22,078 bases of DNA from JBLHGN01 sp047616325 (GCA_047616325.1 JBLHGN010000024.1:1-22078), one strand, 5' to 3'. Shown: positions 8,315 through 18,157, counted from the first letter of the stretch. The notes: a model not told the origin generated them from the sequence alone. Numbers and translations are program-made.

Positions 8315-8974
8315 ATGGAATTTGTCGAGCGCACACTTCACGAAGTTATTCAACAGAGTTCTATTGAGTGGCTCGCCGCATTGTTGGGCGTGGCTTATCT
8401 TGTGCTCGTCATGCGGCAAAGTTTGTGGTGCTGGCCCTGTGCCTTGCTTAGTACTGCTATGTATACCTGGGTGTTTTGGGACGTCTCTCTATTTATGGAG
8501 TCTGCCCTGAATGTGTATTATATGGCCATGGCCGTGTACGGCTTTTGGTGCTGGAAGGGCGGGGCTGATGCAAAGGAAGGAGCCAAGGACAGCGCCAAGA
8601 ATAGCACCAAAGAAACTATATTGCCCATTTCTACCTGGAGTTTCAAAAAACACAGTATTGCCATTACAGTTGTTATTGGTTTAAGTGTTATGTCAGGGTA
8701 TTTTTTGGATACTAGCACTCGCGCCGCGCTTCCCTACTTAGATTCCTTTACGACTTGGGGAAGTGTGTTAACTACTTATATGGTCGCGAAAAAAGTATTT
8801 GAAAACTGGATATATTGGCTGGTGATCGATGCTGTTGCATTGTTCCTTTACATCGATCGCGGCCTCTATGCCACAACGGCCCTTATGGCCATTTATTTGG
8901 TGCTCGCTGTAATCGGTTTGTTTGCTTGGGCTCGGCAACTTCCCTCTGCTCAAATGCAGCCCGAAACTGTATGA
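8315..8974 (+). CDS. pnuT: PnuC-family transporter, predicted thiamine transporter PnuT
   Basis: This 219-residue integral membrane protein has about seven hydrophobic segments. PnuC-family signatures are visible: AVYGFWCWKGG in the middle (the W-x-x-W-x-G type motif) and KKVFENWIYWLVIDAVALFLYIDRG-type sequence near the C terminus (ENW...W...D...LY). PnuC proteins move vitamins by facilitated diffusion and rely on phosphorylation in the cytoplasm to trap the substrate. Members next to TPP riboswitches are called PnuT and carry thiamine. A thiamine-kinase-like gene overlaps its stop codon by 4 bases (ATGA), which is the expected trapping partner. Specificity is inferred from the operon. A charged, Lys/Ala-rich loop lies between membrane segments at about residues 85-110. 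Confidence 0.9.
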   Translation: MEFVERTLHEVIQQSSIEWLAALLGVAYLVLVMRQSLWCWPCALLSTAMYTWVFWDVSLFMESALNVYYMAMAVYGFWCWKGGADAKEGAKDSAKNSTKETILPISTWSFKKHSIAITVVIGLSVMSGYFLDTSTRAALPYLDSFTTWGSVLTTYMVAKKVFENWIYWLVIDAVALFLYIDRGLYATTALMAIYLVLAVIGLFAWARQLPSAQMQPETV

Positions 8975-9741
8975 AAATTTCGCGCATACAATTGTCTGCG
9001 CTTTCGCAATGGCCTCATTGGCGTTTGGGCCCCAGCGAAGAAAAATTAACTCATGCGCCGATATTAAGTTGTCAGCTAAAAGGCGGGCTTACAAACACGA
9101 GCTATTTGCTGCTCACGCCAGAAAGAAAATTAAAATTACGCATTAATTCACTGAATACCAGGCTTCTGGGAATCGATCGTTCACTTGAAGCGAAGATAGT
9201 GACGGAACTGGCCCCATCCGGTATTTGCCCTCAACTTCTCTATTCAGACCCACACCAGCGTTACAGTATTTTCGAGTATGTAGAGGGGCGAGTGTGGGGT
9301 GCTGTAGATTTTAATAGTAAGCAGCAATGTCAGCGATTATTGGGCCTGGTGGATGTCTTTCAGGGCGTTAAATTCGAGCACACGTCTTTCAGTTATGCGA
9401 ATCACCTCAATACATATCAAGGCGCTACTTGTGTTGGTGAGAATCTAACGCACGAAGAATCAGAGCAGCTGAATAATTTTATCGTAAGGTTTAGAGCCTT
9501 TGAGTCCAGTTCTTGGGTGCCCGTATTAAGCCATCACGATCTGGTGGCTGAAAATATTGTTGAGCACGAAGGGGGGCTAAGTATTTTGGATTGGGAATAT
9601 GCGGCCCTCGGACACCCAGACTTTGATCGCAAGTGCATAGCCGCTAAGTCTGCGCTAGAAAAACTGTGCCCCAATAGCAATGATATTATATACGAATTGA
9701 TGCATTGGATGAATCGCCTGTGGGAGGCCGTGAATAAATAG
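8971..9741 (+). CDS. Thiamine-kinase-like phosphotransferase (APH/choline kinase fold)
   Basis: This 256-residue kinase belongs to the aminoglycoside phosphotransferase / choline kinase superfamily. It shows a degenerate nucleotide-binding start (LKGGLTNTSYLL), the catalytic loop SHHDLVAENIV (H-x-D-x4-N) and the metal-binding LDWEYAALGHP. In ThiK-type enzymes this fold phosphorylates thiamine to thiamine monophosphate. Here it would trap thiamine brought in by the upstream transporter. The ATG at 8971 is chosen because it overlaps the pnuT stop as ATGA, a mark of translational coupling; a longer frame reaching back to 8815 is only shadow sequence of pnuT. It is the last gene of the TPP-controlled operon. 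Another small-molecule substrate is possible, but operon position argues for thiamine. Confidence 0.85.
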   Translation: MKISRIQLSALSQWPHWRLGPSEEKLTHAPILSCQLKGGLTNTSYLLLTPERKLKLRINSLNTRLLGIDRSLEAKIVTELAPSGICPQLLYSDPHQRYSIFEYVEGRVWGAVDFNSKQQCQRLLGLVDVFQGVKFEHTSFSYANHLNTYQGATCVGENLTHEESEQLNNFIVRFRAFESSSWVPVLSHHDLVAENIVEHEGGLSILDWEYAALGHPDFDRKCIAAKSALEKLCPNSNDIIYELMHWMNRLWEAVNK

Positions 9742-9915
9742 CGGAGGGAGTAAGCCTTAAAAAGAGGTTAAATTGTCTTGAAAAAAGCGCTGTCCTAGAT
9801 TCTTTACTGCACAATTGGCGGTAATTAACACCATTTCTCCCAAATCTATTTATACTGCAACTCACCGCCTGCCCCTTACAACAGCCTCTGCCGGGATTAC
9901 CGGCCAGGAAACCAC

Positions 9916-11526
9916 ATGATTCGTATTGCCGAACTTGCTCTACCTTTAGATCACGAGCCCAGTGCATTGCGCCAGGCCATTATCGCCCGCCTCAATATTG
10001 TAGAAGCCGATCTTATCGACTTTACGCTGTTCAAACGTAGCTACGACGCGCGCAAGAAAAATTCCGAAATTAAATTTATTTACGTCGTCGATGTTGATGT
10101 CCTCAACGAGCAAAACGTTTTGGGCCGTTTTACGGGCGATCATCGAATAAAAATGACCCCCGATACTGGTTACTACCCAGTGGCAAAGGCCCCCGTCAAC
10201 CTAAGGGAGCGCCCCATCGTAATCGGCTTTGGGCCTTGCGGCCTGTTTGCTGCACTCACCTTGGCGCAAATGGGGTTTAAGCCCATCGTGCTTGAACGTG
10301 GTAAAGAAGTGCGCAGTCGCACCAAGGACACCTGGGCGTTATGGCGCAATAAGGTCCTATCGCCAGAATCCAACGTTCAGTTTGGTGAGGGGGGCGCCGG
10401 TTTGTTTTCCGACGGTAAACTCTACAGTCAAATAAAAGACCCTAAATTTTACGGTCGCAGAGTGATGAGCGAGTTTGTGCGCGCCGGTGCGCCAGACGAA
10501 ATCATGTATGTCAGTAAACCGCATATAGGCACGTTTCGCTTAACGGGTGTCGTTTCTGCCATGCGCGAGGAAATTATCGCCCTGGGCGGCGAGGTTAAAT
10601 TCGAAAGCCGGGTCAATGACTTGCTTATTGAGGATGGTCGAGTAAAAGGGGTTGCCTTTGAAGATGGCTCTGTAATAGAGAGTCGCTACGTGGTGATGGC
10701 CCTGGGCCACAGTGCTCGCGATACCTTTCGCATGCTGCATGCTCGCGATGTTTATTTGGAAGCCAAACCCTTCGCCATCGGTTTTCGCATTGAACACCCT
10801 CAGTCCCTAATTGATCGCGCACGCTTAGGGAAATACGCCGGACACCCAGATCTGGGGGCCGCCGATTATAAGTTGATTCATCACGCAAAAAATGGCCGAG
10901 CTGTATACAGCTTTTGTATGTGCCCCGGCGGCACCGTCGTGGCGGCCACGTCTGAACTGGGCAGGTTGGTAACCAACGGCATGAGTCAGTATTCGCGCAA
11001 CGAGCGCAATGCCAATGCCGGTATTGTTGTAAATGTTGACCCCGAGGTGGATTTTCCCTGTGGCCCACTGGCCGGCGTAGAATTACAGGAAAGACTGGAG
11101 GCGAGAGCCTATGTGCTCGGTGGCAGCGACTACTGTGCGCCAGGGCAGTTGGTGGGTGACTTTGTTCGCGAACAGGCATCGACTGAGTTTGGTGAAGTAG
11201 AACCGTCCTATAAACCCGGTGTACGCTTGGGTGACCTTTCCACCGCCCTGCCTGATTATGCCATTCAGGCTATTCGCGAAGCGCTGCCTGCGTTTGGCAA
11301 ACAAATTCGCGGCTTTGATCGCGCCGATGCGATACTCACGGGCATAGAATCGCGCACTTCTTCGCCCGTGCGTATAAAGCGCGATGCCAGCACCTTGCAA
11401 AGCATTAATACCCAAGGTTTGTATCCTGCGGGGGAGGGCGCAGGCTACGCCGGTGGAATATTGTCTGCGGGGGTCGACGGCATTAAGGTTGCAGAAGCTC
11501 TGGCGTTGGCGATGATTGCATCTTAG
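9916..11526 (+). CDS. FAD-dependent dehydrogenase (COG2509-type)
   Basis: This 536-residue flavoprotein has a short N-terminal domain (about residues 1-95) ahead of a Rossmann FAD-binding motif VIGFGPCGLFAA (Gly104, Gly106, Gly109). The acidic ribose-binding residue follows in VLERGKEV. Further marks are FGEGGAGLFSDGKL, YVVMALGHSARDT and, near the C terminus, GLYPAGEGAGYAGGI, the second FAD-contacting segment. This order is typical of the uncharacterised COG2509 dehydrogenases. Their electron donor, acceptor and substrate are not known, and the sequence does not settle it. Cysteines in YSFCMCPGG stand at the expected place for that family. ATG 9916 has GGAAA upstream. The gap of 174 bp from the kinase suggests a separate unit. 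Confidence 0.9.
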   Translation: MIRIAELALPLDHEPSALRQAIIARLNIVEADLIDFTLFKRSYDARKKNSEIKFIYVVDVDVLNEQNVLGRFTGDHRIKMTPDTGYYPVAKAPVNLRERPIVIGFGPCGLFAALTLAQMGFKPIVLERGKEVRSRTKDTWALWRNKVLSPESNVQFGEGGAGLFSDGKLYSQIKDPKFYGRRVMSEFVRAGAPDEIMYVSKPHIGTFRLTGVVSAMREEIIALGGEVKFESRVNDLLIEDGRVKGVAFEDGSVIESRYVVMALGHSARDTFRMLHARDVYLEAKPFAIGFRIEHPQSLIDRARLGKYAGHPDLGAADYKLIHHAKNGRAVYSFCMCPGGTVVAATSELGRLVTNGMSQYSRNERNANAGIVVNVDPEVDFPCGPLAGVELQERLEARAYVLGGSDYCAPGQLVGDFVREQASTEFGEVEPSYKPGVRLGDLSTALPDYAIQAIREALPAFGKQIRGFDRADAILTGIESRTSSPVRIKRDASTLQSINTQGLYPAGEGAGYAGGILSAGVDGIKVAEALALAMIAS

Positions 11527-11693
11527 CCGCCGTGGCTCTGCTAAGCCTTTTGCATTATGGTTGATAGTGCATATGCTTGTTTAAATGGCGGTTCGCCACA
11601 TACGGACAATAACGGCGCTAGAGACATGGGAGCTACTAGACCACCGAATTCTTGACCTAGTGTATTAAAGATAATTGGAATTGAGGCAGTAAA

Positions 11694-13585
11694 ATGATGA
11701 ATCCAATGGCGTTATTGGTTGGTGTGGGTTTGGTGTCTATTGCCTGCCAGTATCTGGCGTATCGCTTAAAAATTCCGGCCATTCTGCCTCTGCTGGTGGC
11801 GGGTTTGTTGTTCGGTCCAACTTTGGGTGTGCTGGACCCCGGCCAGCTGTTTGGCGATATTTTATTTCCCTAGGTTTCTCTATGCGTGGAGATCATTCTT
11901 TTTGAAGGCGCGCTTAGACTAAAGTTTAAAGATCTTGCCGACCACGGCGCCATGGTGCGTAACCTCTGCACGGTAGGTGCGGCGGTTACCTGGATGGTGG
12001 TTGCTCCCGTGGCTCATTATGCGCTTGGCACGTCCTGGCCAATGTCATTTTTATTGGGTGCCATTTTGACGGTAACCGGGCCGACGGTAATTGTGCCCAT
12101 GCTGCGCACCGTGCGCCCCAGCACCAAAGTGTCCAACATTCTGCGTTGGGAAGGCATTGTTATCGATCCCATCGGCGCCCTGCTGGCGGTACTTGTGTAT
12201 GAATATATTGTTTCGGCTCGTGGGGCTTGGTCTCACACGCTGTACACCTTTGGTTGGGTGTTGACGGTAGCTTGTGGTCTTGGCGCTTTAGTGGGGTACT
12301 TTTTTGGTCTTATGTTGCGCAAAAATTGGCTGCCGCCCTGCCTGGAAAGTACAGCCGTACTCACCTTAATGCTGGGTGCATTTGCCCTATCTAACATGCT
12401 CGCGCACGAATCTGGATTGTTGACCGTGACCATTGTTGGCATGTGGCTGGCGAATATGAAAACGTCGACGTAGATGGCATTCTAGAATTTAAAGAAACCC
12501 TAAGCGTGCTGTTTATATCCCCCCTATTTATTCTGCTGGCGGCCCGGCTGGATTTCCACTCTATTGCGAGTGTGGGCTGGGGGGCAATTCTGGTATTGCT
12601 GGCCGTTATTTTTGTTGCTCGTCCGCTATCGGTGCTTGTTTTCTCTTTGGGTGCCGGCCTTACTTGGCGAGAGATAGGATTGTTAAGTTGGATAGCGCCA
12701 CGCTGAATTGTGGCGGCAGCCGTTTCTGCGCTGTTTGCTCTTAAGTTAGAAAAGTTGGGTTACGCAGAAGCCGATTTATTGGTGCCGATGGTGTTTTTAG
12801 TGATTATCTCCACCGTGGTACTACAGAGTTTAACCGCGACTCGCGTGGCCAACTTCTTGGGCCTTCGCGCGCCGGCGCCTAACGGAGTATTAATATTTGG
12901 CGGCAGTAAGTTTGCCCGTTTATTTTCCTTGGAAATGATCACTCAAAAAATACCGGTGCGAACAGTCGATACAAACTGGGACGCTATACGGCAAGCGCGC
13001 ATGGACAATATCCCCACATACTACGGCAACCCCATTTCGGAGCACGCAGACAGAACATTGGACTTGTCGGTTTTTGGTCGTGTGTTAGTGATGGCGCCCT
13101 ACCGCCAGCTCAACCCCCTGGTCACCTATCATTTCTAGCACGTATTGGGCAAAGGTAAAGTTTTTGGGCTAAGCGCCAATGAGCAAGAAAATAGAGCGAG
13201 TCATCAAATATCTGAAGCCTATGCCCGAAAGTTGGGCTTGTTTACTGCAAATGCTACCTATGGGCGTCTTTCTGGCCTTGTTAACAAAGGGGCCACGATT
13301 AAGTCCACCCGCATTTCCGAGGCATTTACCTTGGAGCGTTATCAGGAGACTTACGGTACAAGAGCTATGCCTCTGTGCGCTTTTGATCCCAGTGGGCGTA
13401 TGTATATTTACACCATTGATAATGAATTTAAACTTAAAGCCGACTGGCTTATTGTAAGTCTGGTAACGCCCGAAACAGCGGAGGAAAAAGCCTCACGCGA
13501 AATCGGTGAAGAAACGGCGCGTTTGGCAAAAGAAGCGCCGCAACTGAATGCTGGTGAAGATTTTCGCGCCGAAGACGAGGCTTAG
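11694..13585 (+). pseudogene. Decayed CPA1-type Na+/H+ antiporter with RCK domain
   Basis: A cation:proton antiporter of the CPA1/NhaP group followed by a TrkA-N (RCK) nucleotide-binding domain can be read across four lesions. Membrane pieces include ACQYLAYRLKIPAILPLLVAGLLFGPTLG, where the family start lies, then GAILTVTGPTVIVPMLRTV (the conserved TGPT), WEGIVIDPIGAL (conserved DP), and WIAPR[G]IVAAAVSALFAL. The RCK part begins at NGVLIFGGSKFARLFSLEM. Lesions are TAG 11871-11873; loss of one A in an A-run (12459-12462), which shifts the frame; TGA 12704-12706 where glycine is expected (GGA to TGA); and TAG 13136-13138. The ATG at 11694 keeps a GAGG ribosome-binding site. The protein cannot be made whole, and decay looks recent because the remaining sequence is well conserved. 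Confidence 0.9.
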
Positions 13586-14089
13586 CCTGCTTCGGAAGCA
13601 ACCCTGGGAAAATAGCGTTAGCTGAAAATCTACTATCTTCTTAAGGGGCTGTTATTGAGTTAAGCGTATTTGAGGGGCGGGTAAAAAGCATAGGTGTTTG
13701 ATAAGGCTGTTACGTTTAGTTTGCCAATTTGATATTCGTTCGGCATAGCAATATCTAATTTGGCCTGGCCAGTCGAAGAAGTCGTTTGACCTTTGTCGTT
13801 TGAATGCTTGTCAGGCAAACACCAAGCAGTGCTTGAAACTAAAAAACACTACCGCTATTCTCTCGGGTCACCGACATTTTGGTTTGCACGTGTTTGTCTG
13901 GCGTTTTTTTCTGTTTTGTCGCGGTTGCAGATAGCATTCTGGTTGCGCATGGCGCTGAGCGAGAGGTAAGACCCACATCGTGCCTATATGTTGGAGCCGT
14001 GCGCTTTTCACTCTATGGAAAGTAATCTGTATTTAAAATAGTCGTTGAATGTTGGTTTTATTGGGATTTACCAAAAAAATAACTAGATT
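13586..14089. other. Intergenic region upstream of the NRPS, no gene seen
   Basis: These 504 bases separate the antiporter pseudogene from the NRPS and should hold its promoter and any regulator sites. Seen within it are a 9-bp direct repeat GTCGTTTGA (13781-13789 and 13795-13803, 14 bases apart start to start) and two related segments, CAGGCAAACACC near 13811 and the complement-like GTGTTTGTCTGG near 13889. These two could pair imperfectly. No clear -35/-10 pair, coding frame or RNA gene was recognised. Confidence 0.5.
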
Positions 14090-17000
14090 TTGTGGCAGAG
14101 TATAAAAATTTTGAAACCTAATGTAAAAAGTGAAATTAAAAAAACTGAATCGATGGTCGTTGGCAGAAACTTGACTCCGCGCCAATTGCTTATTTGGACG
14201 GGGGAAAAGTTGGCGCCAACTATACCTGCTTCCAATATGGTGATGCGCTTTGATTTGACGGGCAAGTTGGATTGCCAGCGCTTTGCCGATGCCTTTGCCG
14301 AGGTTGTCGCCATCACGGACATCTTGCGCACTACCATTAATGAAACCGCCTCCGGCAACCCTGAGCAGATTATTAATAGTCGTATGGATGAGGCCCTGCA
14401 ACCGGTGGATGTTAGTCAGCACGTTAATCCGGAACAAGCGAAGGATGCATGGGTAGCGCAAGACGCCGTAAAAGCCTTTGACCTTACTCGCTGTGGGTAT
14501 AGAACTGCGCTGATAAAATACGGCGATGAGCAGCATCACTGGTATTTGTGTCAACACCACGTGATTACTGATGGCTGGTCGGCCCAGATTATATTTGATC
14601 GAGTCAAGGCAATCTATGAAAACGGTGCAGAGTCTCAGACACCACCCGGAGCAAATAGCTACAACACATACTTGGATTATGTGGACAAATATTCCAAGTC
14701 TAATCCCTACCTGAGAGCAGAAAATTATTGGAAAGAAAAACTAGCTGAGGCGCTAGAGCCCTTAAGGCTTTATAGCCGATCACGAGACTTTTCCTCCCGC
14801 ACTGAACGGGTATCTGTGCATTTGGATTCAGAGCATACGAAGGCTCTAAAGCGTGTTGCAAAAGAAGTTGTTGCCTTAAATGGCGACATGGGAATATTTG
14901 TTTTATTTTCCACCCTAATATTTGCTAGTTTGCATTTAGCTTCAGGAAATAAATGCATTGGCCTAGGCGCGCCCGTGCACAACCGCTCTCGTAAGTTCAA
15001 TAAAATTTGTGGCATGATGATGGAGGTGTGCCCCTTGGTCGTTGAGTTTGACGAGCGGGAAACCTTTGCTTCTCTCATGGAAAAAGTGAGAGATGACGCC
15101 TTCTCTACCATCGCCAATGCACAGTACACCACGAAAAACCCAGCCCACTCGCGTATTTACGATGTGTCGCTTAACTTCCTCAATCCGGCCTTTGGTGATA
15201 TTGGCGAAGCTAAAACGCTTGCGAGGTATCAAACCGGTCTGCATTTTATGCCAGAACCGCGTGTAAGCGAGAATGCCGATACACAGAGTAAAAAAAACAA
15301 GTGGGCTGCCGGAGAAAGCTTGGCGGTGGTTGTCAACGACTTTGGCGATAGCGATCGATACATTGTTGATTTGGATTTTAATACTGGGATTTTTGATCCG
15401 CAGCTTCGCGAAAAAATGGCTGGGCATTTTTCGAAATTAGTGGAAGCTTTTATCGTCGACCCCAACATGCCCATCGACAGTGTCGATTTGCTTTCTGAGC
15501 CTGAGCGTCGTTATTTATTAGAAGAGATCAATCAAACACAGGTCGACACCCCGCATGAATCGGTAATTGAGGCGCTTGAGCGTCACGCCAGTCAGACTCC
15601 CGCTTGTATCGCGGTTGTGTATGGCGCTTCCGAACTCACTTATCTTGAATTAAATAAACGGGTGAATGTATTATCCCAGCATCTGACATCCCTCGGTGTT
15701 GGTCCAGAGGTCTCTGTAGGGATATTTATGGAGCGCTCGCAAGAGCTACTTGTGGCGCTGTTAGCCGTCATGAAAAGCGGCGGCGCATACGTACCCTTTG
15801 ACCCCCATCACCCGGCCGACCGAATAGAGCTAATTTTAGAGGACGCCAAGCCACGGGTTTTAATTTCCGACTCAGCTACAGTGTCTGCACTAAAAGTAGA
15901 CGAGACCACAATGGTACTGTCGCTCAAGGAGTTGTGGGCAGAGGAACTACCGCTTCAGAATCCGCAACGGCAGTTACAGCCCTCTCGGCTCGCCTATACT
16001 ATTTTCACTTCGGGTTCTACTGGTCGTCCAAAAGGTGTGCAGATATCGCATGCCGCGTTAAATAATTTTTTACATTCCATGGCTAGAAAGCCCGGCCTAA
16101 CATGTGATGACAGGTTGTTGTCAGTCACCACTATTTCTTTTGATATTGCCGCCCTTGAAATGTATTTGCCAATACTGATGGGTGGACAGGTGGATATTGC
16201 TGATCAGGAAACCACGATAGATCCGGCTCGATTACGAGCACACTTGGAGCATGCCACCGTGTTGCAGGCCACTCCAGCCACCTATCGCATGCTCCTAGAG
16301 GACGGATGGAAAGGCGACAAAAAATTAACTGTGTTGTGCGGAGGAGAACCCTTTCCGCGAGACTTAGCTGACCAATTAGTGGCTACAACGAAAAGTGTGT
16401 GGAATATGTATGGCCCCACAGAAACCACCATTTGGTCCACCATCGACCAAGTGGGCCCAGAAAATATCGTGCCTATCGGACACCCCATCGATAATACTCA
16501 GGTATACGTATTAAGCCCATCTAATCTGCCCGTGCCTCAAGGGTGTATTGGTGAGTTGTATATTGCTGGAGATGGACTGGCTCGAGGGTATCACGAGCGA
16601 CCTGATCTTACCGAGAAAGTGTTTGTCGATAACCCCTTTATCGAAAATACTTTAATGTACCGAACCGGAGATCTCGCACGGTTTTTAATGGATGGCCGTT
16701 TGGAGTGTATGGGGCGGGTTGATTTTCAGGTCAAGTTGCGCGGCTTTCGCATAGAGTTGGGCGAAATCGAAACACTGCTCGGCCAACAAACAGAGGTTAA
16801 CCAAAACGTGCTAGTGGTAAGCGGGGAGGGCGACGATAAAAAATTGATCGCCTACGTCTCTCTACTTGCTCCCGTTGACGCAGCGGAACTTCGTGAACGT
16901 TTGCGCGAAAAGTTGCCCGCTTACATGGTGCCTGCAGTGGTGGTAATCCTCGATAAACTGCCACTCACGGCGAACGGTAAAATCGACAGAAAACAGTTGC

Positions 17001-18088
17001 CAGAGCCAGAACAAACTGATTTCAGCGTATCTAGTCAGGTTGTCGCCCCTAAAACGCCGACAGAAATCAAAATTGCACATATTTGGCAGGAGGCGTTAAA
17101 ACTAGAAAATATAAGCATTAAAGACAGCTTCTTCGATATTGGTGGGCATTCGCTTGTTGCTGTAAAAATTATGAACGCTATCAATGCTGCATGCGAGGTT
17201 GATCTTTCCCTGGGGGTGATTTTTGAAACACCTACTATCGAAGAGATCGCCAAACGTGTCGAGCAACCAGAAGATGGTCGCGATAGTTCAGTCATCACCC
17301 TTAAAGCTGGATCAAAACAACCACTATTTTGTATTTGTGGTATTCATATGTATCAGGACTTGGCCAATAATATTCATACGGACAATCCGGTATACGGCGT
17401 TTTTTTGCAGCAAGAAACCGAAATATGGCAAAGAGATAATACCAAAGCGCTACCTACGGTTAAAGAATTGGCCGCACTCTATCTTGAAGCCGTTCAAAAT
17501 GTGCAGCCGCAAGGGCCGTATAATTTAACCGGTGTTTCCTTTGGTGGCGTTTTGGCCTATGAGATGTCTCAACAGCTTATTGCGACTGGGCAGGAAGTGA
17601 ATATGCTTGCTCTGTTAGACACTGTGCTGCCCAGTGCTATAAAAAAACGTACTAGTTTAATGCTTAAACATCATTTCGACAGACTGCGTTCACGCGGAAC
17701 TGGCCACATAAAACATGTGTTGTTTAGGCGCTTGGGACGCTTGCCCGTAGTGGGGCGAATTGCCAGAAAAAAACTGCGGATCATTAGCCAGTTACAAGGT
17801 GTAGTTCACGATGACGTTATGGATTTCCGGCGCAAAAGTTATAGTAATGCAATGAGACTTTACGGTAAGGTGATTAAACCATATAGCGGCAGAGCCCTAA
17901 TGTTTTGTGCGGTTGATCGCAACGATGCGCTTATCGGGTGCGACGTTAAAGACTGCGGCGGATGGAGCGAATTAGTCGATAAGCTGACGTTAATCGATGT
18001 TGAGGGTGACCATGTGGGGATTATGAAAACCCCCAATGTGGTGACAATTGCACAGGCCTTGGAAGCGAGGATAAATAGCGAGAGCTAG
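14090..18088 (+). CDS. One-module nonribosomal peptide synthetase, C-A-T-TE
   Basis: This is a 1332-residue stand-alone synthetase. The condensation domain (about 24-470) has an intact HHVITDG motif (His156, His157, Asp161). The adenylation domain (about 485-980) shows SGSTGRPKG (641-649), FDIAALEMY, YGPTETTIW (from 774), YRTGDLAR, RGFRIELGEIE and NGK with Lys964. Read against DhbF-like domains, the pocket code is D-I-L-Q-L-G-M-I-W-K, one residue from the glycine code DILQLGLIWK. The carrier domain carries DSFFDIGGHSL with phosphopantetheine Ser1021. The type I thioesterase (about 1085-1330) has GVSFGG (Ser1150), Asp1177 and GDHVGIM (His1308). It is complete, so it could load one amino acid, join it to an acyl donor and release it. 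The start is uncertain: TTG 14090, TTG 14111 or ATG 14153 have no strong ribosome-binding site. No partner synthetase lies in the window. Confidence 0.95.
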   Translation: MWQSIKILKPNVKSEIKKTESMVVGRNLTPRQLLIWTGEKLAPTIPASNMVMRFDLTGKLDCQRFADAFAEVVAITDILRTTINETASGNPEQIINSRMDEALQPVDVSQHVNPEQAKDAWVAQDAVKAFDLTRCGYRTALIKYGDEQHHWYLCQHHVITDGWSAQIIFDRVKAIYENGAESQTPPGANSYNTYLDYVDKYSKSNPYLRAENYWKEKLAEALEPLRLYSRSRDFSSRTERVSVHLDSEHTKALKRVAKEVVALNGDMGIFVLFSTLIFASLHLASGNKCIGLGAPVHNRSRKFNKICGMMMEVCPLVVEFDERETFASLMEKVRDDAFSTIANAQYTTKNPAHSRIYDVSLNFLNPAFGDIGEAKTLARYQTGLHFMPEPRVSENADTQSKKNKWAAGESLAVVVNDFGDSDRYIVDLDFNTGIFDPQLREKMAGHFSKLVEAFIVDPNMPIDSVDLLSEPERRYLLEEINQTQVDTPHESVIEALERHASQTPACIAVVYGASELTYLELNKRVNVLSQHLTSLGVGPEVSVGIFMERSQELLVALLAVMKSGGAYVPFDPHHPADRIELILEDAKPRVLISDSATVSALKVDETTMVLSLKELWAEELPLQNPQRQLQPSRLAYTIFTSGSTGRPKGVQISHAALNNFLHSMARKPGLTCDDRLLSVTTISFDIAALEMYLPILMGGQVDIADQETTIDPARLRAHLEHATVLQATPATYRMLLEDGWKGDKKLTVLCGGEPFPRDLADQLVATTKSVWNMYGPTETTIWSTIDQVGPENIVPIGHPIDNTQVYVLSPSNLPVPQGCIGELYIAGDGLARGYHERPDLTEKVFVDNPFIENTLMYRTGDLARFLMDGRLECMGRVDFQVKLRGFRIELGEIETLLGQQTEVNQNVLVVSGEGDDKKLIAYVSLLAPVDAAELRERLREKLPAYMVPAVVVILDKLPLTANGKIDRKQLPEPEQTDFSVSSQVVAPKTPTEIKIAHIWQEALKLENISIKDSFFDIGGHSLVAVKIMNAINAACEVDLSLGVIFETPTIEEIAKRVEQPEDGRDSSVITLKAGSKQPLFCICGIHMYQDLANNIHTDNPVYGVFLQQETEIWQRDNTKALPTVKELAALYLEAVQNVQPQGPYNLTGVSFGGVLAYEMSQQLIATGQEVNMLALLDTVLPSAIKKRTSLMLKHHFDRLRSRGTGHIKHVLFRRLGRLPVVGRIARKKLRIISQLQGVVHDDVMDFRRKSYSNAMRLYGKVIKPYSGRALMFCAVDRNDALIGCDVKDCGGWSELVDKLTLIDVEGDHVGIMKTPNVVTIAQALEARINSES

Positions 18089-18107
18089 CTCGTCACCCAC
18101 GTAAAAT

Positions 18108-18138
18108 AAAAAGGGGTTCTTTAACGGGCCCCTTTTTT
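18108..18138. terminator. Bidirectional terminator between NRPS and lipoprotein genes
   Basis: AAAAAGGGG (18108-18116) pairs with CCCCTTTTT (18129-18137) around a 12-nt loop, with a T-run to 18138. The A-run on the left serves as the T-run for minus-strand transcripts, so it can stop both converging genes. It lies just after the NRPS stop (18088) and 20 bases beyond the TAA at 18158-18160 that would end the longer reading of the minus-strand lipoprotein. Confidence 0.85.
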
Positions 18139-18157
18139 ATGGCCAACAAATTTAGCT

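Noticed and set aside
11522..11545. CTTAGC / GCTAAG hairpin at the end of the FAD dehydrogenase gene as a terminator.
   Set aside because: The stem is only 6 bp around a 12-nt loop and is followed by just four T, so it is too weak to call.
3938..13138. Recoding of TAG or TGA as an amino acid in the interrupted genes.
   Set aside because: The same genes also carry several frameshifts, which recoding cannot repair, and TAG serves as a normal stop in the fasciclin gene. Decay is simpler.
13781..13803. GTCGTTTGA direct repeat as an operator of the NRPS.
   Set aside because: Nine bases repeated once, with no regulator gene nearby and no promoter to relate it to, could be chance.
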